From: CAUYUA01 sp963575675
GTDB lineage: Bacteria; Pseudomonadota; Alphaproteobacteria; Azospirillales; Azospirillaceae
DNA: 41,313 nt
Assembly: GCA_963575675.1 (NCBI GenBank)
Contig: CAUYUA010000208.1
Location: 1-41,313 of the forward strand
Direction: 5' to 3'
A program made the position numbers and the translations under genes. The notes below the pieces were generated by a model. The model was not told the DNA's origin and made no database searches. It saw only the letters and a program-made list of their open reading frames with translations. How positions within the stretch are numbered: the first letter of the stretch is position 1; each line of letters begins with the position of its first letter. This document shows positions 16,571 through 23,528 of the stretch, piece by piece.

Positions 16571-17341
16571 TTAATCCTCGTTGCCGCCGTGAGGAGAATG
16601 CGCATACGGATTGTCTTTTCCTTGAATCGCACGCAACAAAACATCCAATTCTCGCGGCAATCCACCTTCCCAGGGTTGCAAAGAAAAGGTTGCACGAGGA
16701 ATCGGCAATAATTTTACAGTAAATGTCTCCACGTAATAAGAATCACTATTGTTGATGTCGAGCAACGTCGCCAGAATCGACCGTTGAAGCTTGGAGCCGA
16801 AATCAGAAAACTTCTTGGCGTGACGTTCGAGCTTCCGTTCTATATAATTAATGTCTGCGTCAGACATCTGACGAACGTATTTAAACTTAAAACCGACGTT
16901 GGGAATGATTGAGACGTCCGTTTCAATTTCCTTAAGTTTATATCCGGTCTCACTAATCATATACCAAAAGGAATTTGGATCCTTCTCGTCAAATGTTTTA
17001 GCGAAACTGGTGGGAGAAGGAGGCGTTAGACCTGTGGTCAAAGAATCCCATAAATACTGCAAAGAATAAGCCAAACTATCATACATCTGCCATAACGCGC
17101 TCCGCTCCCGAACTTCCGGCGCGTTGACGTAATAACTGTTCGGCGTTTGCCCTAAGAACTCGATCGTAATCGGTCGCAAAGTGTCTCCACCTGCGGCGCG
17201 CGGCAACAAAAACGTCGGAGACGATGATGATGCTCCGGTTTGCGCCACAGCGACCGACACTTCCGCCACTGATAAGACGACAAGCATTGCGACGAATAAG
17301 ATTCCCGTCACCATTTTGGTCATTGCGGATTCCCTGATCAT
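16571..17341 (-). CDS. Secreted protein of unknown function, partner of PstS-like protein
   Basis: I do not recognise a family. The start MIRESAMTKM follows GAGGA by five bases and gives 256 residues. A signal peptide is clear (ILFVAMLVVLSVAEVSVAVAQ). The mature chain has no cysteine. It contains a helical stretch ALWQMYDSLAYSLQYLWDSL and a charged helix DADINYIERKLERHAKKF. The C-terminus is His/Pro-rich (NPYAHSPHGGNED). It follows the PstS-like gene by a few dozen bases on the same strand, so the two are one operon and probably act together in the periplasm. No other clue to function is visible. Confidence 0.75.
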   Translation of the reverse strand: MIRESAMTKMVTGILFVAMLVVLSVAEVSVAVAQTGASSSSPTFLLPRAAGGDTLRPITIEFLGQTPNSYYVNAPEVRERSALWQMYDSLAYSLQYLWDSLTTGLTPPSPTSFAKTFDEKDPNSFWYMISETGYKLKEIETDVSIIPNVGFKFKYVRQMSDADINYIERKLERHAKKFSDFGSKLQRSILATLLDINNSDSYYVETFTVKLLPIPRATFSLQPWEGGLPRELDVLLRAIQGKDNPYAHSPHGGNED

Positions 17342-17366
17342 GGATTTCCTCACAATTTTTATATAT

Positions 17367-18482
17367 TCAGCGTTTAAAACGTTCCAATCTCAGGGCTTTT
17401 TCTCGATTGATGATTCGTTGATCTTCGTCTTCCACCACCAAGCCGCGCTGCGCCAAATAACCGCCATGAGCTTTGGCGTCTTCGCTCATAATTTCCTGGA
17501 TGAACGAGTAGAGTCCCGGAGCAATGTTTTTTCCGCCAAATCGTTTTTCCATACTGCCGCGTTTGACGTAATACAGAACGGGGTAAACCGCTTCATACTC
17601 GTCTGAAGTTATGCTGTCGTGACTAGGCAGAACTCCCATAATAGGCAATAGGTCGTATTGATGACGATTGTTCAACCAAGTAACGTAGGGAACCACAATA
17701 AGAGAACCCGGAGGCGCTTTTTCGGCGGCTTCTTTGAAGTTCACGGCAATCGGAGGACGAATTTCAACCACGCGATCGTCACGACGCAAAGTTGTGCATT
17801 GCCTCACGCGATCAATCGCCATGTAATACTCTTTGAACTGTTTCAGGCCACGACATCCCCCCTCCATGAAGATGTCTTTAAAGAAAGTGTTAATCACGGT
17901 TCCCGTCTGCGGCATATAAACGCGGATATCCTGATCGGGCAAAGCAACGTCGATATCTCTCCACCGTTTGGCTTGGTTAGGAACGAACTTGCCTCCTTTG
18001 GGGATTTCAGCCGCCAGAGCCATGAAGGTTTGTTTGGGCGTCAAGTTAAAGATCGGATCGCCTTTTTTAGTCATGAACACCAATGCGTCGTAACCGATTT
18101 TCAGTTCGAGCACATCGATGACGCCATTTTCATTACAATTAATGAATTCACGTTCGGACATCCGGCGCGGAACGGCAATGACGTCTGGAGCGTCGAGCGA
18201 AACTCCCGCGCAGAAATCACGAAACGCCGTGTTGGCCAACACGGTTTTGATGTTGATGGCGACGCCTGCTTTGGTTTTCAGCCGCTCGGTGACGGCTTCG
18301 CTGAAGGCGCGCTCCAAAGACGAGGTGTAGAGCAAGATATGAGAGCGCGAAGGGCGATCAACCGGCAAAACTTGGCTCGACGGAGACTGAGAAGGAGATT
18401 GCGCCCACCCAAGACTTGCCCACCCAAGACTTACGCCTAAACCAGCGCATAGACTTGCAACAATGACGCCAATATTCAACAC
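17367..18482 (-). CDS. PstS-like periplasmic substrate-binding protein
   Basis: A GTG start follows GAGGAG by eight bases. The 371-residue product has a signal peptide (MLNIGVIVASLCAGLGVSLG) containing an in-frame duplication (SLGWASLGWA), then SHILLYTSSLERAFSEAVTE in place of the usual PstS opening. Further PstS-family features are SLDAPDVIAVPRRMSEREF, LKIGYDALVFMTKKG, FNLTPKQTFMALAAEIPKGG and PGSLIVVPYVTWLNN. The canonical phosphate-loop SxGT is not obvious, so the ligand may not be phosphate. There are no pstCAB genes nearby. The downstream partner is an unknown secreted protein. Confidence 0.75.
   Translation of the reverse strand: MLNIGVIVASLCAGLGVSLGWASLGWAQSPSQSPSSQVLPVDRPSRSHILLYTSSLERAFSEAVTERLKTKAGVAINIKTVLANTAFRDFCAGVSLDAPDVIAVPRRMSEREFINCNENGVIDVLELKIGYDALVFMTKKGDPIFNLTPKQTFMALAAEIPKGGKFVPNQAKRWRDIDVALPDQDIRVYMPQTGTVINTFFKDIFMEGGCRGLKQFKEYYMAIDRVRQCTTLRRDDRVVEIRPPIAVNFKEAAEKAPPGSLIVVPYVTWLNNRHQYDLLPIMGVLPSHDSITSDEYEAVYPVLYYVKRGSMEKRFGGKNIAPGLYSFIQEIMSEDAKAHGGYLAQRGLVVEDEDQRIINREKALRLERFKR
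18403..18432. repeat. 15-bp in-frame tandem duplication in the PstS-like signal peptide
   Basis: GCCCACCCAAGACTT occurs twice (18403-18417 and 18418-18432). It doubles the five residues SLGWA near the signal peptidase site and leaves the frame open. Confidence 0.9.
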
Positions 18483-18645
18483 GCCAACACTCCTCGCATT
18501 CCAATCACACCGCCGAATCGGAAGAACGGTCTATTCTTGTCAGAATACACACCGAAAAGCCACAAAAGCAAAAACAAACAAATAATAATTAATTAAGAAA
18601 TGCAAGAACCGTATTCCTAGACCTTTTTGATTTGCTATCTTTTTG

Positions 18646-18711
18646 CCTATTAATAACCTTTATCATTCCTATTAATAACCTTTATCATTCCTATTAATAA
18701 CCTTTATCATT
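18646..18711. repeat. Three perfect 22-bp tandem repeats
   Basis: A 22-bp AT-rich unit starting CCTATTAATAACC and ending TTTATCATT is repeated three times without mismatch (18646-18667, 18668-18689, 18690-18711). It lies between the start of the PstS-like gene and the stop of the phosphogluconolactonase gene. It therefore sits upstream of the PstS-like promoter region and just after pgl, where it could serve as a binding array or be a neutral VNTR. Confidence 0.95.
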
Positions 18712-18724
18712 AATGTCATCGGCG

Positions 18725-19381
18725 TCAGATATCAGCAAGAGCATGATAGTGACCCATATTCGGAACAAGACGAAGCAAACGCCCCAAAGGGCTCGATTCG
18801 TCACGCGCCGCAGTCCAAACAGCTCTCTCCTTCTCTGGTCCCGAGGTTAATAAAAACACACGCTCCGATTGCTTCAACGCGCCCAAACCAAGGCTAAGCC
18901 GCTCAACCGGCGCAACCGGCGCCCGAGCAGCGCAACAAAGCGCATCGTCTTCAAACTCTCCCCCGGGAAAAAGCGAAGCAATATGCCCATCAAGACCAAC
19001 GCCGAGAACCGTCGCCACCCACGGCAAAGATAATCGCGCAATGCGCTCTGCACAGTCCGCAACCGCAGCCGCCGGGCTCTCGCCCCCAGTGAACAAAGGA
19101 AACAAGACCGCCTTCGCCGCAGCAGCCGACAAGCTCCGAGCAATAAAACCTTGATTGGAAAAAGGGTGGTCCGGAGACACCCATCGCTCATCAGAGGGCG
19201 CTATCGTCACATTTTCCCAAGGAACGCCCGCCGCCACAGACAAAGCCCGAAGAAACGCCGCCGGCGTCGAACCGCCAGGAACAACAAGAGAGCCGCCGTC
19301 ACGCTCCCGCAGCGCCGCCGCAACATCGGCAGCCAAAGCTTGGGCACAGACATCGACATTTGGAAAGATGCGCTCAATCAT
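18725..19381 (-). CDS. pgl: 6-phosphogluconolactonase
   Basis: Pgl hydrolyses 6-phosphogluconolactone to 6-phosphogluconate in the Entner-Doudoroff and pentose phosphate routes. The start MIERIFPN follows AAAGG, giving 218 residues, the usual length of the bacterial DevB-type enzyme. Family motifs are GGSLVVPGGSTPAAFLRAL, VTIAPSDERWVSPDHPFSN and VATVLGVGLDGHIASLFPG, which carry the phosphate- and lactone-binding residues, and the catalytic-loop His is in DGHIASLF. zwf and edd, its common neighbours, are not in the window. A longer in-frame extension upstream crosses a poly-G/poly-C stretch and is unlikely to be translated. Confidence 0.9.
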   Translation of the reverse strand: MIERIFPNVDVCAQALAADVAAALRERDGGSLVVPGGSTPAAFLRALSVAAGVPWENVTIAPSDERWVSPDHPFSNQGFIARSLSAAAAKAVLFPLFTGGESPAAAVADCAERIARLSLPWVATVLGVGLDGHIASLFPGGEFEDDALCCAARAPVAPVERLSLGLGALKQSERVFLLTSGPEKERAVWTAARDESSPLGRLLRLVPNMGHYHALADI

Positions 19382-19504
19382 CAGCGACCTTTCATCAAAG
19401 GGGGGGAAAAAAACCGGCCCCCCCCCTACCAACCCCAACCAAGACTTTGCCCTTGGCGTCCATTTTTTTACTGACTTTTTGAAATCCAAACGCCGAAGCA
19501 AAGC

Positions 19505-20017
19505 CTATTTTCCACCGCTGCTCCCCGGCTTATTTGTCGGATTCGGCGGCGGCGGCGGCGCCGGAGCCTTGTTCATGTTTTGCAGATTGAAGATAACCTG
19601 CCCAAGCAATTGTTCGAATCCCGGCGTGGATTGCGTGTGTTCAATTCTCCCGCCGGGAGCGATCATCTCATCGTCTCCCCCCGGCTCCAGAGCCAAGAAT
19701 TTCCCTCCAAGCAAACTCTCGCTTGAAATAAGGGCGGAAGAATCGCGCGGCAACTTGATCGCAGGATCAACCGACATGTGAACCACGGCTTGGTAACCGT
19801 TCTCAGCCAACGACAACCCCGTAACACTGCCGACTTTAACGCCGCTAATTCGAACGTCGGCGCCGTTTTGGAGGCCACTGATGCTGGAAAAGCGCGCAAC
19901 GACCTCATATCCCTTAACTTTGCGCAAATCGGCGCTGGAATAAGAGAAGGCCAAGAAAAAACCGGCGACGACCAACACCACCGCGCCGAGCACGGTTTCC
20001 ATAATGTTCTTACGCAT
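19505..20017 (-). CDS. mlaD: MlaD-type MCE-domain lipid transport protein
   Basis: MlaD forms the periplasmic hexameric ring of the Mla ABC system that moves phospholipids between inner and outer membrane. The 170 residues contain one N-terminal membrane helix (METVLGAVVLVVAGFFLAF). The MCE domain follows (YEVVARFSSISGLQNGADVR, then ISGVKVGSVTGL, and LISSESLLGGKFLALEPG), with a Pro/Gly-rich tail. GGAGAAAC precedes the start. mlaE and mlaF are not adjacent in the window. MlaC lies about 2.5 kb away on the other strand, so the Mla parts here are split. The gene follows the NDUFA12 gene on the same strand. Confidence 0.92.
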   Translation of the reverse strand: MRKNIMETVLGAVVLVVAGFFLAFSYSSADLRKVKGYEVVARFSSISGLQNGADVRISGVKVGSVTGLSLAENGYQAVVHMSVDPAIKLPRDSSALISSESLLGGKFLALEPGGDDEMIAPGGRIEHTQSTPGFEQLLGQVIFNLQNMNKAPAPPPPPNPTNKPGSSGGK

Positions 20018-20097
20018 CTCGACAGTTTCTCCGGATCATCCAAGCCGTCGCGCGCTCAGCTCTCACCTAACGAATCCTTGCGAGCAAATCTAAGCGA

Positions 20098-20490
20098 TCA
20101 ATTCGGGGTCCAGGACTGATAATCACCGGTGGCTTTAGAACGCTCGGCGCTTCCCAGAGCGAATCCAGGCGGCTTATGAGCCTGAAGCGACCCGGAACGA
20201 TTGGCTTGATGCGGCTTGACCCACGACTGATGAAACTCGCTCTTCAGAGGAATGGGCTCGTCGTGAGTGTAGTGAAGCCAACCATGCCACTCGGGAGGCA
20301 CTTTAGTGGCCTCGGGTTCGCCATTGTAAATAACCCACCGCCGCCGCCGTGGAAGGCTGGGGGTTTTCTTTTTCTCGATGTAGTAACGGTTGCCGAATTG
20401 ATCTTCGCCGACCAACTGTCCGCGGCGAAACGTAAACCAGTTAACCTGGAAATTCGCCATCCAGGAGATGAAAGAGATTTTTTCGCTCAT
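20098..20490 (-). CDS. NDUFA12-family NADH:ubiquinone oxidoreductase accessory subunit
   Basis: This is the alphaproteobacterial homologue of the mitochondrial complex I subunit NDUFA12 (B17.2). The 130 residues contain the family core: GEDQFGNRYYIEKKK, RRRRWVIYNGEPEATKVPPE, WHGWLHYTHDEPI. They end in a Pro-rich tail with QSWTPN. The N-terminus lacks a signal sequence, in line with a role at the matrix or cytoplasmic arm. It starts after AAGGGCGG and lies just upstream of mlaD on the same strand. This subunit is restricted to alphaproteobacteria and mitochondria and is one of the best lineage markers in the window. Confidence 0.93.
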   Translation of the reverse strand: MSEKISFISWMANFQVNWFTFRRGQLVGEDQFGNRYYIEKKKTPSLPRRRRWVIYNGEPEATKVPPEWHGWLHYTHDEPIPLKSEFHQSWVKPHQANRSGSLQAHKPPGFALGSAERSKATGDYQSWTPN

Positions 20491-20667
20491 GACCGCCCTT
20501 GCCGAGGGAGAATCCCTATCGAATCCAAACTACGCGCACTATGCCACTGCAACGCCATTACGTCTAGAGCAGATCGCAGACAGGACGATCTCATTAAAAA
20601 ATTAGACGGTCCAACCTCTCGTCTTATTTCATTCGAAACGCATGTCTCATAAAGACAGTCCTCACCT

Positions 20668-20740
20668 TTTTGCTCGCGCAAAAAAACTGTCCTTTGGCGC
20701 GCGCCAAAGGTAATGTACCGTCCGCGCGCACTCGCGCGGG
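20668..20740. promoter_or_regulatory. Three consecutive inverted repeats before the TPR-methyltransferase gene
   Basis: In about 70 bases there are three dyads. The first is TTTTTGC-TCGC-GCAAAAA, the second is the perfect 20-bp palindrome CCTTTGGCGCGCGCCAAAGG (20691-20710), and the third is CCGCGCG-CACT-CGCGCGG. They end about 25 bases before the start codon, within the likely leader. They could be operators, an RNA structure that hides the start, or a decayed form of repeat family A. Confidence 0.6.
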
Positions 20741-20763
20741 CCAGGAGCCAGGCCAGGAGCCAG
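20740..20763. repeat. 12-bp tandem duplication carrying the ribosome binding site
   Basis: GCCAGGAGCCAG is repeated twice just before the ATG at 20766. Each copy contains AGGAG, so the Shine-Dalgarno sequence is doubled. The downstream copy has the right spacing of about seven bases. Confidence 0.9.
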
Positions 20764-20765
20764 GA

Positions 20766-22397
20766 ATGAACGGTAATCCCAACACTTTTTCACGCGCCGT
20801 CAAATTCTTCAAAAACGGAGACGTCAAGGCGGCGGAAACTCTTTGCCAGACCATCCCGCCCCAATCCTCCGATTATCCCGAAGCCATCCATCTCTTGGGA
20901 TTAATCGCGTTTCAAACCGGAAAAACCGATGAGGCGCTCTCCAAAATCAATCAAGCCATAGTCCTTGCGCCCAACAATCCTGCTCTGCACAACAGCTACG
21001 GAAGCCTGCTGTTTCGACTTGGCCGCTTCGCCGAGGCGGAGCCGTCGCTGCGTAAAGCCGTGGACCTCGCGCCAGAACTCATAGACCCCATCGTCAACCT
21101 CGGCAACGCCTTGCTCAGCCTCGGACGCCCCGCAGAGGCTGAAGACGCTTTCCGCCGCGCTCTTGTCCTACAACCCAACCTCTCGGACATTCACTCGAAT
21201 CTCGGCATCGCTCTGCGCGATCTGGGACGACTCGACGAAGCCGCCGAGGTTCTGCGCGCTTCCCTCGCCCTCAACCCCGATCAGATGGAAGCCGTCTATG
21301 CTCTGGGCGAGGTGCTTTGCAGCCTAGGCCAAATGGCCGAAGCCGAAACCGCCTTCCGTCTGGTGGTCGAAGCCGTTCCAAGCTTCATTCCGGCGCAAAC
21401 CGCGCTCACCCAAACGCTCTATGCGCAGCAAAAACACGAAGACGCCATAGAAGCGCTCGATCGCGTCCGCGCGCTGGCCCCGGATCATCCCTTGGTTGAT
21501 TTCGCCACGCGCCTGATCTACAGCGACGTCATCCCAGGCTGGCATCTATCCATGATCAATGATCTGGAAAGAAATGACGCCTACCGAAAAGCCGTCGAGC
21601 GCGCCGTCGAACCCGGCATGTCGGTGCTGGAAATCGGAACCGGCTCTGCGTTGGTGGCGATGTTCGCCGCGCGCGCCGGAGCGCAACTCGTCGTCACATG
21701 CGAGGTCAATCCACTGCTGGCGCGCGTCGCCGAAGAAACCGTCACCCGAAACGGCTTCACAGGGAAGATTTGCGTTGTTCCCAAAATCTCCACCCTGCTG
21801 CGAGTCGGCGTCGATCTGCCCGAGCCTGCGGACGTCTTTATCTCTGAACTGATCAACATCGGCATGTTGGCGCCCAATATGCTGCCGGTGCTGCGCCACG
21901 CCCGCACTCATTTGGTGAAACCCAACGCGAAGATCATCCCCGCCGCCGCCAGAGTCTACGGCCAACTGATTCAGTGCGATGAACTGGCCCGCATCAATCC
22001 AGCGCGCCAAATTGAAGGCTTCGATCTTTCCGCATTCGATCGTTTCCGTCCTCCCGGATACGGCCAGATCGACTTGGCCTCGGACTCCCACATCATGTTA
22101 AGCGACCCGTTCACGGCGCTGGACTTCGATTTCCGCGTCGACATGCCGGATTCCGGACGACGCGACTTCTGCGTCAAAGCCGCCGTCGACGGTCTTTGTC
22201 ATGGAATCGTTTTCTGGTTCGACTTGATGCTTGACGAGGAAACAACATACTCTTCAGCAAGCCGAGCACGCACCAATCATTGGAAACAAGCAATTCAATT
22301 CTTTGAGCGCCCCCTATCCGTGTCGGTCGGGGATGAAATCGATGTCGCCGCAACCTATAATAAAACTTGCATCCTTTTTATCGCCGCCGGAACATGA
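20766..22397 (+). CDS. TPR-repeat protein fused to a PRMT-like methyltransferase
   Basis: The start MNGNPNTF is set by the AGGAG before it, giving 543 residues. Residues 1-240 are six or so TPR units (for example PEAIHLLGLIAFQTGKTDEA and PIVNLGNALLSLGRPAEAED). Residues 265-540 are a SAM-dependent methyltransferase with motif I VLEIGTGSALVAMFAARAGA at about 286, E361 in FISELIN where PRMTs have the first Glu of the double-E loop, and NHWKQ at 504-508 where they have the THW loop. The order and motifs match the protein arginine methyltransferase fold, and TPR plus PRMT recalls eukaryotic PRMT9. The second double-E Glu was not located. The TPRs probably choose the protein substrate. Confidence 0.85.
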   Translation: MNGNPNTFSRAVKFFKNGDVKAAETLCQTIPPQSSDYPEAIHLLGLIAFQTGKTDEALSKINQAIVLAPNNPALHNSYGSLLFRLGRFAEAEPSLRKAVDLAPELIDPIVNLGNALLSLGRPAEAEDAFRRALVLQPNLSDIHSNLGIALRDLGRLDEAAEVLRASLALNPDQMEAVYALGEVLCSLGQMAEAETAFRLVVEAVPSFIPAQTALTQTLYAQQKHEDAIEALDRVRALAPDHPLVDFATRLIYSDVIPGWHLSMINDLERNDAYRKAVERAVEPGMSVLEIGTGSALVAMFAARAGAQLVVTCEVNPLLARVAEETVTRNGFTGKICVVPKISTLLRVGVDLPEPADVFISELINIGMLAPNMLPVLRHARTHLVKPNAKIIPAAARVYGQLIQCDELARINPARQIEGFDLSAFDRFRPPGYGQIDLASDSHIMLSDPFTALDFDFRVDMPDSGRRDFCVKAAVDGLCHGIVFWFDLMLDEETTYSSASRARTNHWKQAIQFFERPLSVSVGDEIDVAATYNKTCILFIAAGT

Positions 22398-22498
22398 TCC
22401 GACCAACGCCGCCGAGACGGTTGTTATGATCTCTCGACGGTCCTTTCTCACGCCCCTTCCTGCAATAAAACTGACTGAGTATTCCAAAGATATCGCCC

Positions 22499-23131
22499 AT
22501 GCTCAACCGTCGTGCCCTGCTTCTTTTGTGCGCGCTTCTGCCCGCGATTTGCGGCGGAGGAGCGCTTCCGACTCAAGCTCAAACTACGCCGATGTCGACC
22601 GAAGCCGCCGCCTTCATCGACACTGTCGGAAGACGTGCTTTGGCTATTGTCGGCGCTAAGAAACTGTCAAAAAGCGAATCGATCTCTCGTTTTCGCGCTC
22701 TGTTGCTTGACAGCGTTGATTTGCCGTTTATTGCGCACTTCACGCTTGGTCGTTATTGGAAAATCGCCACTCCAAAAGAACAACAAGAGTTTCAAGTTCT
22801 GTTGGAGTCTATGGTGGTCGGAATGTACGCCGACAACTTTAGATCCTATTCCGGCGAGACTTTTCAGTTGAAATCTCACCGGCAAGAAACAGATCGCGAC
22901 GCCGTCATAGTAACGGATATTATGCGCCCCAACGGGCCGCCAATGACTCTCGAATGGCGTGTGCGGAAAAGCGGCGCGGGATATAAGATTATTGACGTGA
23001 TCGTCGAGCGCGTCAGCATGGCGTTGAGTCAACGCGATGAATACAACGCCTTCATTCAATCCAACGGTGAGAAAATAGAACCCTTGTTAAAGTCTCTGCG
23101 GGAAAAAGCCGCCAACCTAATCAAAGAATAG
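22499..23131 (+). CDS. mlaC: MlaC/Ttg2D-family periplasmic phospholipid-binding protein
   Basis: MlaC shuttles phospholipid between the outer-membrane MlaA complex and the inner-membrane MlaFEDB transporter. The 210 residues have a signal peptide ending near GALPTQAQ and the family pattern: RALAIVGAKKLSKSESISRF, VDLPFIAHFTLGRYWKIATP, YSGETFQLKSHRQ, MTLEWRVRKSGAGYKIIDVI and VERVSMALSQRDEYNAFIQS. It lies about 100 bases after the TPR-methyltransferase gene in the same direction and may be cotranscribed with it. The stop codon lies in a short tandem duplication (AATCAAAGAATAG at 23119-23131 and 23137-23149). Confidence 0.9.
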   Translation: MLNRRALLLLCALLPAICGGGALPTQAQTTPMSTEAAAFIDTVGRRALAIVGAKKLSKSESISRFRALLLDSVDLPFIAHFTLGRYWKIATPKEQQEFQVLLESMVVGMYADNFRSYSGETFQLKSHRQETDRDAVIVTDIMRPNGPPMTLEWRVRKSGAGYKIIDVIVERVSMALSQRDEYNAFIQSNGEKIEPLLKSLREKAANLIKE

Positions 23132-23210
23132 GGCCAAATCAAAGAATAGAGAATTGAAAAGCTTGACCTCGCCGCTGTAAGGCGCCGCTGTAAGGCGTTG
23201 CAAACCACAG

Positions 23211-23286
23211 ATTAAAAGGGTCCCCAGGGACTGTGTCCTGGTCTAGAGGCAAAAGGAAGGGGGGAGCGAAAAAAGCCCCCCCCCTC
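23211..23286 (-). repeat. Interspersed repeat family A copy (reverse orientation)
   Basis: It reads AAAAGGGTCCCCAGGGACTG, then TGTCCTGGTC, a G-rich arm and a C-rich arm. It is a diverged copy in the opposite orientation to the one at 23352-23448. Confidence 0.8.
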
Positions 23287-23351
23287 AGCGATCCAGACTC
23301 TCAACGAAAACAACTCTCAACAAAAACAAAAGAAGCAAAGAAATAACAATC

Positions 23352-23448
23352 CCAGAGGAGGATCGCTTCGCGAATAAGGGGGGCTTTCGCTCCCCCCTTA
23401 TGATCCCCCGCGACCAGGAACTCAGTCCCTGGACCCTTTTTAGTTTTT
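23352..23448 (+). repeat. Interspersed repeat family A, near-complete copy
   Basis: It contains CAGAGGAGGATCGCTTCGCG, then the first hairpin (AATAAGGGGGG with CTTTCGCT and CCCCCCTTAT), then ATCCCCCGCGACCAGG, AACTCAGTCCCTGG and ACCCTTTTTAG. This is the best full-length copy for defining the element. Confidence 0.9.
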
Positions 23449-23528
23449 GTTGTCTTTTTGTCTTTGTCTCAGAATTTCAGAAACAACGAGAGCGGAGGGA
23501 CAATGCCCCCCTCCCCCAAAACCAAACC

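Larger units (their letters stand above)
23132..23528. other. Repeat-filled region between convergent mlaC and pccA
   Basis: Nearly 400 bases made almost wholly of repeats: the second copy of the mlaC-stop duplication, a 13-bp tandem duplication (CGCCGCTGTAAGG at 23170-23182 and 23183-23195), and two family A copies in opposite orientation. No gene is visible. Confidence 0.7.

Noticed and set aside
19605..19640. A tRNA-like TTCGAATCCCGGCG match.
   Set aside because: It sits inside mlaD, and no acceptor or anticodon stem can be formed around it.
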